Source: Prostheceraeus crozeri
Taxonomy: Eukaryota > Platyhelminthes > Polycladida > Euryleptidae
Direction: 5' to 3'
NCBI GenBank assembly: GCA_907163375.1
Contig: CAJQUW010007414.1
Span: forward strand, 248,001 to 312,000
Length of the DNA: 64,000 bases
The notes under the pieces are model-generated. The model was not told the DNA's origin. It saw nothing but the letters and a program-made list of their open reading frames with translations, and made no database searches. Below, piece by piece: positions 39,187 through 48,305 of the stretch. A program made the position numbers and the translations under genes. The first letter of the stretch is position 1, and each line of letters opens with the position of its first letter.

Positions 39187-39543
39187 TTAAGATTTGCATA
39201 GTAGGGCGATGAACTCACGACGAATAAATGTCATGATGGAGCGATGTATGTATCTTCTATACTTCTCCCAATTGTATTTGCGAAATGAGAAACAGTTTGC
39301 GGAATGAGAATGGTAGATTTGAATTTCATTTCTGTAATGTTGAAGCCAAACTTGATCACCCAAGGAGATGAATCTTAATGTTTCAAAATATTCCAAATCC
39401 CTCATGATATCATTGAGGTTGACAAATTGTCGCCATGTTAATGTAATTCCTCTTGATGTATGACCATGAGAATTTTTGAAATGTACGTTTCCATCACGAT
39501 CAACTCTGATATATTGTAGAGAGTCCAAAATCCAAGTCTTCAT
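39187..39543 (-). CDS. PC4-like protein 1 (two PC4-like units)
   Basis: 118 aa from ATG 39543. Unit 1: LDSLQYIRVDRDGNVHFKN, then SRGITLTWRQF and helix VNLNDIMRDLEYF, against human PC4 MRYVSVRDFKGKVLIDI, RKGISLNPEQW and SQLKEQISDID. Unit 2: LGDQVWLQHYRNEIQIYHS, CFSFRKYNWEKY and RRYIHRSIMTFI repeats the order. PC4 works as a dimer, so this may be a single-chain pseudo-dimer. PC4 (p15) is a cofactor of RNA polymerase II and a single-strand DNA binder. The similarity is by eye only. The gene is divergent from the late gene at 39579. Confidence 0.66.
   Translation of the reverse strand: MKTWILDSLQYIRVDRDGNVHFKNSHGHTSRGITLTWRQFVNLNDIMRDLEYFETLRFISLGDQVWLQHYRNEIQIYHSHSANCFSFRKYNWEKYRRYIHRSIMTFIRREFIALLCKS
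39192..39199 (-). promoter_or_regulatory. ATGCAAA motif before PC4-like gene 2
   Basis: ATGCAAATCTTA on the minus strand, 35 bases before the ATG at 39164 and inside the end of PC4-like gene 1. Confidence 0.5.
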
Positions 39544-39549
39544 GATGTT

Positions 39550-39557
39550 ATGCAAAG
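39550..39557 (+). promoter_or_regulatory. ATGCAAA motif between divergent PC4-like gene 1 and late paralogue 1
   Basis: ATGCAAAGTTGC, 29 bases before ATG 39579; on the other strand it lies just before the PC4-like start at 39543. A TATAAAA follows it. Confidence 0.5.
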
Positions 39558-39578
39558 TTGCAGATTAGCAATATAAAA

Positions 39579-40976
39579 ATGTCGTTTTATCATATTTTGC
39601 TTAGCAATGCGGCTACAAAGAGATTTACTAGCAATCGAGCCGCACTCTTTTCTACTCCCATTGATCATGCACAACAGCTAAATGGAAATTGGGAAGTGGG
39701 TGTCACTCAACTTGTTTATAGCAACTGTGTCTATACTTTTGATCATGAGGTGATGACTATTAATATGAGGCGTACAGCTGCTTATCAATGTGAAAAGGGG
39801 TGCCGAGTATACATTCCACAGTGGCCAAAGAAAGATCTCTTATCATGTAAAAAGTTTATATATGATTTCTTGAATAAAGCGTGTAAACATATTGTCCAAT
39901 TTACTCCGCACAATGATGATTATAATTATGTACATCATGTAGTTGAGAAAGATTGGATTGTTGGTTTAAGTCCAAGTTTAAGAAATGATTTAGGCTACCT
40001 CGCTAGCGCCTTAACAAGCTATGATAATTTTAACGTTAATTACCACATAAGTGGTCATAAACAGTTAATATATCGAGAGGAAGCTTATTATGTAGATCTT
40101 ATTCCAAGAAATGAGAAGACGTTGGTGAAGAAGATTGTGATTAAACCAAGAAAGACAAACATGACTCCTGAAACATTATTGAAGAAATTTAATTATCTCC
40201 TTCGAGTTGATGGTAAACAAGTGGCAACATTGACTTATATCAAATCATCTAATCATATTGCAATAAGCAAATTAAATGATGATGATCTAGTATTAGTTTG
40301 TTCAAAAGATTTTCATCAGTTCTTACGACATCGTTCTGCAGCTGTTCATGGAAAATCTGATATGCAACATTTACCATGTGAAAGGTCAAATCAATTTGAT
40401 ACAGAATGGGCCGTATCTTTATACAGAAAGTGTGTAGAGCCTTTTGGTGGTTTCTTACATGAAACAAGAGTGTTGATGCCTCGCATTATTACTTCGGTTA
40501 AATTGGTTGTAGATTATTTAAATGAAGTGATTAATGAGCAACATATTTCATTTTCTGAAAAAGAAGGTACTTTGTCTCTCACTATAAGTGGAAAAGGTAT
40601 TGAACTAATTATGGATAAAACTCTAATGGACATTTTGGGTTTTGACCAAAATATCTTTAAAAGTGGTACTGTAACCAAAGCTAGCGCAGACATGTCGCTA
40701 TCGCGTCGTATTAACTATTTTCAGATATATTCCAATATTGGTGAAGATGTACGTGTGGGAGATGTTGAAGCTCCATTGCTAGCAATGATACCATACCAGC
40801 CAAAGAGCTGCAGTATTTTATCTGAGCATACTTTCAAGAAAGTGCATTATACAAAGCTGAAATCAAACTACATCCCACAAATTGATATTGCCATTTATGA
40901 CGATGCTGGTGCGTTGATTCCTTTTCATAAAGATGCTGTGACAAGTATCACACTCCATTTCCGAATGAAGAGTTAA
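39579..40976 (+). CDS. Late protein paralogue 1, function unknown
   Basis: 465 aa. The N-terminus SFYHILLSNAATKRF ... LNGNWEVGVTQLVY is shared in pattern with the next gene (SFLIYLPSNASMNKF ... LEGEWEVGVSSICY), and both have a later F(V/L)RH segment and LFGF/ILGFDQ, so the two are ancient paralogues. Proteins with this WEVG start are common in Polinton-like elements of invertebrates; their virion role is not known to me, with penton, spike or fibre as candidates. ATGCAAAG is 29 bases before the ATG. The frame is open seven codons upstream, without ATG. Confidence 0.68.
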   Translation: MSFYHILLSNAATKRFTSNRAALFSTPIDHAQQLNGNWEVGVTQLVYSNCVYTFDHEVMTINMRRTAAYQCEKGCRVYIPQWPKKDLLSCKKFIYDFLNKACKHIVQFTPHNDDYNYVHHVVEKDWIVGLSPSLRNDLGYLASALTSYDNFNVNYHISGHKQLIYREEAYYVDLIPRNEKTLVKKIVIKPRKTNMTPETLLKKFNYLLRVDGKQVATLTYIKSSNHIAISKLNDDDLVLVCSKDFHQFLRHRSAAVHGKSDMQHLPCERSNQFDTEWAVSLYRKCVEPFGGFLHETRVLMPRIITSVKLVVDYLNEVINEQHISFSEKEGTLSLTISGKGIELIMDKTLMDILGFDQNIFKSGTVTKASADMSLSRRINYFQIYSNIGEDVRVGDVEAPLLAMIPYQPKSCSILSEHTFKKVHYTKLKSNYIPQIDIAIYDDAGALIPFHKDAVTSITLHFRMKS

Positions 40977-40983
40977 TGCAAAC
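40976..40983 (+). promoter_or_regulatory. ATGCAAA motif before late paralogue 2
   Basis: ATGCAAACGTAT, overlapping the end of paralogue 1 and 40 bases before ATG 41016. Confidence 0.5.
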
Positions 40984-41015
40984 GTATGCTAATATATTTT
41001 TCCAATGTGAATAAT

Positions 41016-42536
41016 ATGGAAAGTGAAAATAAGGACTCGTTTCTAATCTACTTGCCCAGTAATGCTTCTATGAATAAATTTCCCAAAAATAAACCATCAG
41101 ACTATCGAGTAGAATTAAATCGCCCACTGCATTTAGAAGGTGAATGGGAGGTTGGCGTTTCTAGTATTTGCTATGATAGCAATATTCAGAATGTGAATGA
41201 TTTGGAAGAAATGATATTGACTCCTCGCACCCATGATGGAATAACGATGAATAATGCATTTCAGTTCCCATACAATTTAACATCAGATGGAAAGTGGAAC
41301 TATGAATGGATTCAGATAAAATCAGATTCTTATGAGCCATTTGGGAATGAGAAAATTATTAAGGCATTCAACAGTGGTAATACTTCCATCATGAAGAATA
41401 AAAATCAGAAAGCTTATGAGTTTACTATCTATCATTGGAGTGGGAGACAGTTCCTCCGCTTTCATTCTTTTACTAAAGGTCTTACGCTGAGGTTGGATAG
41501 TGAATTCTATCCACATCTTGGTTTTGGTCATGGACTACATCTAACGTCAATTGCTACTGCAAATGTTAGAAAAGTTTATTCAAATCGAATCAACAAATTT
41601 CATTATAGATTTAAAATATTTGATGAAGATGTTGTAGAATGCGAAGAACGCATCATTTTGAAAAAGCGTGGTGTTCAACCTTTATCACTTATTGAGTTAG
41701 TAAAACGATGGAATGAGACTGTGGGTAAGAAGTATGGAGAGAAAATTATGGCGGACAAAAATAAGTTGGTTATTCAGAAATATAATGACAAACTTACAGT
41801 TTATTTCTCTCCAACCTTGCGTCATTTTGTAAGACATTATACACCTATTATTGGAAGCGGTGTGGTGTATGCTTCTCATGAATATCACACTAAAGCTGAT
41901 TCAGTTAATGATGAATGGTGGGTGGACATCTATGGCGATCGCATCAAGAAAATTTACCAGTCTTATGAAGAATCTAAAGTTGCTATCAATATAATGCCGC
42001 GTCTATATCATACAGTTGAAAGCTTCATTCATGTAGTAAATCCTTATATACAACAGAAGTTGAAGCATGTGATGAAAAGTAAATATGATGTAAAGACACA
42101 CCACATTTCGTTTTCAATTGAAAATCAACGCGTTGTTCTGAAACTGGGTGATGACATTCAATGTCAATTGAGTAAAAATTTGAAAAAACTCTTTGGTTTT
42201 TCAATGCTACAAACTGTGTTTGCTGCTGCGCATACGATTGGTATAGAAACACCAATGACACTTGATAAACATGAACAGCACCTTTACATTCAAAGTGATT
42301 TGATTCTACCTATTTCTGTTGGTGAGAAAAAAGAATACATTTTACGTGATTTCATTCATGATAAAGACGCTTCATATGGAATAGTCGAGAAGATGTTTGA
42401 ATCTATTTTCTATCATCCCGTCGTCAAACAAACTATACCCTCTATTGCTATCAAAATTACCAATGGTTTACAAGAGTGCATCCATGTGAAAGATACTAAA
42501 TCCCTCATAACGTTAGTGTTTCGGAAAACAAAGTGA
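41016..42536 (+). CDS. Late protein paralogue 2, function unknown
   Basis: 506 aa from the ATG at 41016, or 516 aa from 40986. The downstream ATG is preferred because it lies 40 bases after the ATGCAAAC motif (40976), as in other late genes, and because the protein then starts like its paralogue. Contains LEGEWEVGVSSICY near residue 40, FVRHYTPIIG near 265 and KLFGFSM near 390. No signal peptide or membrane segment is seen. Probably structural, from its place and pairing. Confidence 0.68.
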   Translation: MESENKDSFLIYLPSNASMNKFPKNKPSDYRVELNRPLHLEGEWEVGVSSICYDSNIQNVNDLEEMILTPRTHDGITMNNAFQFPYNLTSDGKWNYEWIQIKSDSYEPFGNEKIIKAFNSGNTSIMKNKNQKAYEFTIYHWSGRQFLRFHSFTKGLTLRLDSEFYPHLGFGHGLHLTSIATANVRKVYSNRINKFHYRFKIFDEDVVECEERIILKKRGVQPLSLIELVKRWNETVGKKYGEKIMADKNKLVIQKYNDKLTVYFSPTLRHFVRHYTPIIGSGVVYASHEYHTKADSVNDEWWVDIYGDRIKKIYQSYEESKVAINIMPRLYHTVESFIHVVNPYIQQKLKHVMKSKYDVKTHHISFSIENQRVVLKLGDDIQCQLSKNLKKLFGFSMLQTVFAAAHTIGIETPMTLDKHEQHLYIQSDLILPISVGEKKEYILRDFIHDKDASYGIVEKMFESIFYHPVVKQTIPSIAIKITNGLQECIHVKDTKSLITLVFRKTK

Positions 42537-42841
42537 AGTCTTTATACAACATTTATTGAAATATGTACATGAATGTGAAGCAATAGACTTTATACAACAT
42601 CCACTGAAAATATATACATGAGCGCACTTCAATAAACATTGTTATATACAAAAAGTCTTTTTACTTCGTGAAGGGTGGAAATATACAGGGATAGGAAAAA
42701 TGTCTTTCAGTGGAAAAGTCATCACATGGGGAATGTACAGATGTGGACACATATTCACAAGGAAAAAACAATCTCATGCGATACATAAAACAACAATGTT
42801 TATCTACAGAAATCAACATCAAAATACTAAGTTAAGGATGA
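42537..42841. other. Convergent intergenic region with short direct repeat
   Basis: Between the ends of late paralogue 2 and the polymerase. Two diverged copies of TTTATACAACAT(T/C)(T/C)A(T/C)TGAAA lie near 42540 and 42590, with AATAAAC near 42632. Otherwise nothing recognised. Confidence 0.6.
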
Positions 42842-45800
42842 TTATGCTAAGACGTCTCCTGAATGTGGTAGTGTGAGTTTAATTCTTTTGGGTGGTGGTA
42901 TGTTTGTGTCAGGATGTCCATGTGGAAGAGATATGTTGTGTTCTAGCCAGCACCTCTTATCCTCCCATGCTGAAAGCGCCCGTTTCCTAAAAGTATGAGT
43001 TTTGATCTCATGCGACTTAGATTTTAAGATTGTCATATTGACAAACGTTATATTTTTATTTCTATAGGCTTTCCTGAAATTCTTATGTTTCATATTTTGC
43101 ACAATGGATTTTGATATGCCTTTAGCGCGCTTAATGCTATCGTCGCTATCCTTTAATTTCATACTGTACATTTTTGGACGGAGGAGAATCATTTCATCTA
43201 TTTCCTTCCCTGCTGTCTCATCCTTAAAGCAGCCAAGTTTTGCCTTATTTTTGATGGAGTAGAGTGGATGATCAGCAGGATAATTTGATGTATCAAAATA
43301 TCTTTCTAAAGATTTTCCTACTTCATTGAAATTTAAATCTTTTTGAGTGGTAATACCTAAGAAGAAACTATCTGTATCACCACCCAACAAACGAACCTCT
43401 TTTACGAGAGGACATGGTTTTAGTATTTTATAAAAGAGTTGGTACATTTCAAGCTTTGAGTAATCTAGTACAGCTTGACCAATATAGATGGGTTTGCACA
43501 ACTCAACTTCAGATTTTATCATTTTAACACCTATAAGGTCCTCATCGATAATGTCTCTATCGATGAATAGAGGTGATGAGACCAATTTGTGATACTTTTG
43601 ATCATCATTAACTAGTTTGTAGTTTACGCGCTTTCTAACATCCTCCATCGTCTTACCAAATAGACTGTTGTTCTTATATTTATAAAAATCTTTTTCAAAA
43701 TTATTTTGGGCTAGTGCACGTTTCTGGCTGTTGCTATCAATATATGGTTTGAGGAAGGCTTTCTGTCTAAATTTAATAATGCGGTGAACTCTTTTTAAAA
43801 TCATACCCATTTCTAAATAAAATTTTAAGATGCTAAAGTGGACTAGATAGTTTTCTTTATCATACTGGGTGAGTAAAAGTTTGCGGCAAGGCTTATAGTC
43901 GGGTTGACCGCATGATTCTAAATCTTTATGAAATTGTTTCATAAAGTCGGAAAACATATCTTTGGTCACTTCACCTGATTCGGGTGCGAGTGGAAAATCC
44001 ACGGTTTTATGTTTAATATTATTTGGATAGATTAGATCTATCTCAAAATAATATCCCCAATCACCTTCATCTGGAATTGCTAGTATGTTGGAAGGGTTGG
44101 AGAAATGTTGAATTTCACTATCATCTAACCAGCTAAACTCAGAGTGAGGTAGCGGTTTGGATAATGAACTACCATACAAATTATTTTGGTCATAATACTT
44201 CAGATGAGTCTGGTCATTGCCTACTATTTTTGATTTTAACCTATGTTTATTTACAAATGTGAGACCACCGCGAATTCCTCGCTCAAATAAATTATACATC
44301 TCTGGATCTTGTAAGAGATGAATGGTCTCACCAGTCATTTTAAAAGCAGACTTAAATGACATGGCTGGCAGACTGACAAAGTGGACGGGATCTAACTTAT
44401 CTTCTTCTAATGCCACTCGTCGAAACTCCTGAAATACATCAGCCAGCAAAAATACATCTAACTTAAGGTAGGCAATCATATATTCACCAAATGTATGGCA
44501 GTCAAATTTTATCCATGCATCTTGTGCATGATCATAATCTTCGGTCTTACATTCTGCACCGGTCAAATCATTTTTAAATTTATCTATGGGCGGAAGAGAA
44601 GTCTCGCCGAGTTTACTAATTGCATCAAAATATGCATATGGAAAGACTCCTTTCCGTGTGATGACTTCATCGGTTAGATTTGGGTATTGTTTCTTAAGAT
44701 TTTGTGTTAGTGGAAGAGACTTTAGATTTTGCACGAGAGAGGCCAGTGATGCAGTCATAAATTGGTAGGAATCTAAAAATTTTATATCAAAATAGACCGT
44801 CTTATTTTCTTTAGTTTTATCGACAGGCACTTTTGCTGTCATGGCCATAAACTTCTCTCTCGTTTGCGCTATTACATCAAGCTTCCACTCTTTCATTTGA
44901 CCTAAACCTCCTTTTATTATCATATGGCTGTCGTAGCCCTTGAAATTATGGAAAATGACGGGTAATGTACGCCGCTTCATCCTCAGCGAAAAATTACATT
45001 TTGAACAGAGTGCGTTTCTAAATTTACCAGTGATGTGATCATGGTCGCGCACTTTCTTAATCTTATCATCGTCAAATGTTTTCCTACATTTGGGGCAAAC
45101 GTTGCAACTATCAAATTTTGCTTGATCATCTGCTGTCATATGCAATGATCTGCGATAGAGTTCACCATCATACTTTTGTTGAAATTTTACAGCCTGTTCG
45201 AGGAATTGTAGGAATTGGTAAATACAATCCTCACCTTGCCAGACGCGCATTTTATTTTGCCTACTCCTAAAGTGATCATGCCATACTTCATAGCAGGAAA
45301 TGGCTGCTGGTCGATGGATGTTATCATCGATATAGCATTCGATGTCAGCATAGATGACACGAAGAGGACTTAGTTCATCACCATTCTCTCTATATGAAAA
45401 CTCCTTATCTTTGGGCATGCGTTCCATTTGCAGTTTACCTCGCTTACACCACTCATAATGAGTTTCAAATTTAGTTTTCCTCCTAAAGTGGCGAATACAT
45501 CTGTCGCAGTAATATAACTCTCTACTCGAGTTTTCTAAGTGGTGGTATAAGCGAGAGATTTTGGGAATACCGCAGTAGTGCCATTCCTCACTATCATCCT
45601 GTTTTACTAATAACAGGTTTACTGTACGTTCATAACAACTCGAACGCGAGTTGTAGCGCACACCCTTCAATCCTTTTTCCCAAACATGGAGAACTATTTT
45701 AATGTTGTTCAATTTTTCAAATTTTTCTATATCTTTAATTTTCATATCGTCACTATTACAGTCATCGAAGTTTAATTCATTCTCCCACTGCCTATAGCTA

Positions 45801-46813
45801 TATGTGCGATTTCGATTCGCATTGATGTCATTATAGTGGAGAATGGAGAGGACAGCATATTTAAAACATTGCGATTCGCAATCGACATTGATGACTGCTG
45901 TTTTGTTTTTTAAATTTTTTGGAAGTTTAAAGGAGCCTCGACCACTATGATTTCCTAATAGACTGATTTTAAATAAGGCGGACTCAATGCCGTCAAAAAT
46001 GAGACCGCTATCGCGCTCGTTAAATTTATCAATATTTAATTTTAATCCTTGGATGTGAAAATTTATCCAAGACTCATAGTCTACAACCTCGGTTGCAGGA
46101 GAGGAGGGTATGTGAAACTCTAACCTCTCTATTATTTGTCCAGTATGGTGGTCGATTTTTACATATTTTATTTTAAGATAGATGAGCGCCTTCATCCTAA
46201 AATTGTCTAAATTGTTGAAGAGCGCTTCTATCAATGATGAATTTTGATGAAACCATTCCTCAAAGTTAGCAATGGTTTCTGAGGAGTCCATCTGGTAGTT
46301 CCTCACTAAATTATTTATGGACACCTCAGTGAGTCGGATAGAGGAGGTACCGTTGGTGTAGGTATCGTTCGTGTGTGTATGTTGAAGTCTGTGCGAAGAT
46401 AGTTCAAAACGTGTCTCGAAAGACTGAATGCACAAGTCGCAAGAAAAGGAGACATCGTTAACAGAATCATCCCTACCTTCGGAGATTGATGCCGGCTTAG
46501 GTCGACAAACACCTCGCTTGATGTGTCGGGTGAGATCCCATTTCCTCGTGAAGATGTGCCCACAGTCAGCACATTCCCACTCGTTGCCATATCGCGACAG
46601 TTCTGAGCTGGAACTCGCATCACCTGAAAGAGAAATCATTCTATCATCTCTGTTCAAGCCTCAGTGTAGTGTTACAACCTACCTTGACTCAATAACTCTA
46701 AACTTTCCTCGAGAAGAGAGGGCGTTGGTGATGAAGTTGATGCCTGAAATTGAGGAAGATGCTATTAGTCACACGTTTGAGGGAGATGAGAGAGGAAATC
46801 TTTAACTTACCAT
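42842..46813 (-). CDS. Protein-primed DNA polymerase B
   Basis: About 1,280 aa. The ATG at 46813 is followed at once by a GT donor; two short introns (46744-46810 and 46624-46682) with canonical ends lead in phase into a 1,271-codon frame. Domains in that frame: two C2H2 zinc fingers (about 28-95), a region shared with the protein at 32297 (125-235), a third C2H2 finger (383-404), Exo I DIE (438), a Cys/His segment with DHDHITG (518-560) like endonuclease VII, Exo II HNFKGYD (570), Exo III YLKLD (730), Pol A DQNNLYG (823), Pol B KNNSLFG (995) and Pol C GDTDS (1093). Polinton polymerases are thought to start replication from a terminal protein at the repeats. Confidence 0.95.
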
Positions 46814-46859
46814 TTTAATGAAATATGATCAGACAGAATAATAGTCAAAGAGAGAGATC

Positions 46860-46960
46860 GTGCGTTCGTCACTTGTATGATTCACAGATTAAATGAAATG
46901 ATATGAATGTCACTTTGCTTATATACTTTCATTCTCTTCATTCATTGGATGTTCATTCTG
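46860..46960 (-). promoter_or_regulatory. Right terminal promoter (polymerase gene)
   Basis: On the minus strand: CCAAT boxes near 46947 and 46965, TATA (GTATATAAG) near 46918-46927 and the element TGAATCA...AGTGACGAACGCAC at 46860-46884, then a CT-rich run before the ATG. The element is 42 bases after the TATA start, the same as in the left promoter. The divergent gene at 47039 probably shares this region. Confidence 0.75.
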
Positions 46961-47038
46961 ATTGGCTGCTTGTGTATACTTTAGAATTAGAAAAATGTTA
47001 AAGTTATCATTATTCAAAGTCAGCATTTCAAAGGCAAC

Positions 47039-47494
47039 ATGACAAGTCCTCCAACAACGCCAAATACCGCATTGGAGTTCTCCTCTCCATGCACATCAGC
47101 AAAGGTGCTCGTTACACCAAATGCACCAAGAAAGGCGAAGGTGGAGAAGGTGTACCGACTGGACAATATACGAAAGTTATCATTACCAGCGGACGAGGAA
47201 GAGGAGAGTGTATGTGAGAAGGAGTGTCCCGACTTAACAGGCGTGAGGTGGAAGTATCTCCAGTACGATACTGACGATGTGATGGAGATCACCAGCACGA
47301 AATTCCTCCACCAATTATGGGAGTGGTACACCCCTAACTCCCAACCGCGAACTATGGCAGAGTGGGAGTATATTGATAAAGTGAGGCTTGCAGTGGAAGA
47401 ACGATTAAAGCAACTGAACTGTTTTTGTTATCTATGTGAAGCCAGACTCTGGGACGATATTGACGATGAAGACCTTTTGAAATACATGCCATAA
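47039..47494 (+). CDS. Unknown acidic accessory protein
   Basis: 151 aa: Ser/Thr/Pro-rich start (TSPPTTPNTALEF), acidic patch DEEEESVCEKECP, a Trp-rich middle (VRWKYLQYD, LHQLWEWYT) and a C-terminal CFCYLC with an acidic end. Not recognised. It is divergent from the polymerase gene, about 225 bases from its ATG, and has an AATAAA at its end. The place suggests an early accessory gene. Confidence 0.55.
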   Translation: MTSPPTTPNTALEFSSPCTSAKVLVTPNAPRKAKVEKVYRLDNIRKLSLPADEEEESVCEKECPDLTGVRWKYLQYDTDDVMEITSTKFLHQLWEWYTPNSQPRTMAEWEYIDKVRLAVEERLKQLNCFCYLCEARLWDDIDDEDLLKYMP

Positions 47495-47641
47495 TAAATG
47501 TTTATTTCGTATTATCTTTGCTTTCATACTGACTTACTTGAATGGGGCTTCAGTGGATGATTTAACCATGTATACATTTTCATTGGGAAATAGTAGCACG
47601 CTTAGTCTAACTTGTAAATCTTATAACATTTCATATGGGCG

Positions 47642-47839
47642 ATGATGGTAGATGAAATAGTGTCAGATAAAATTAAGATAGCTTACACTTCTGATACAGG
47701 GATAGCAATCGACTGCGATCCATGTGTAAAGAGCTTGTTAGACTACGGAAGAGAGAAGTGTGTTATGTTGCGTGTGGCGCGTGAGTGTCCTCCCATTTCA
47801 TTCCATTCATCAATTCGTCTCAGTGATAGAGACAGGTAG
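47642..47839 (+). CDS. Short unknown ORF
   Basis: 65 aa with IAIDCDPCVKSLLDYG. It lies just before the next unknown ORF in the same direction and may belong to the same transcript. No family is recognised and no clear intron joins the two. Confidence 0.3.
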   Translation: MMVDEIVSDKIKIAYTSDTGIAIDCDPCVKSLLDYGREKCVMLRVARECPPISFHSSIRLSDRDR

Positions 47840-47860
47840 AACTCATGGTTCTCATAACGT

Positions 47861-48298
47861 ATGCAATGGAAAGTTTTAGGTAACCTTCGACAGTTGGCTA
47901 AATGTCGCCCTGGCGCGAATGCATACTACGTTGAGACAGAGGCAATCACTTGCAAACATGACGCAGAGAGGTTTAACAAGATTGACCATTGCCGAATGTC
48001 CCTTGCGGTATACATAGCTACGGGTTTCACCGCCGCCCTTTACAGGAACGCCCGTCGAAAGGAAGTATTACACCGAACTTCATTTGCAACGTTCAAGTTG
48101 ACTGATAGCAGATTCAACTTAATGATAGTATTCGCCAGTCCGAAGACTGCCCAGGGCAAACCGCGTGGAGGTTCTATCATGTCTTGCCCCATGGTGGCCC
48201 TTAAGAGAGCCGATGGTTCGTTCTCGTCGTATCTGAAAATAGAAGGAAAAATAGATGAAATATATTCAAGTGATAGAGATGATATTAACTTACCATAA
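47861..48298 (+). CDS. Unknown accessory protein
   Basis: 145 aa with YYVETEAITCKHDAERF, AVYIATGFTAALYRNARR and a strand-rich LMIVFASPKTAQG. I do not recognise it with confidence. It has a mixed composition like a folded globular protein, and it is convergent with the coiled-coil gene that follows. Confidence 0.45.
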   Translation: MQWKVLGNLRQLAKCRPGANAYYVETEAITCKHDAERFNKIDHCRMSLAVYIATGFTAALYRNARRKEVLHRTSFATFKLTDSRFNLMIVFASPKTAQGKPRGGSIMSCPMVALKRADGSFSSYLKIEGKIDEIYSSDRDDINLP

Positions 48299-48305
48299 GA
48301 GAAAT

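Noticed and set aside
42842-46657. Plus-strand frames opposite the polymerase gene
   Set aside because: Short shadows of a gene whose motifs are unmistakable on the minus strand.
48233-48296. ATG followed by GTAAGT on the minus strand, with a 58-bp intron-like stretch
   Set aside because: The frame after the acceptor-like site closes after a few dozen codons, and the plus-strand 145-aa frame covers the same DNA. Kept only as a weak resemblance to the leader-exon pattern.
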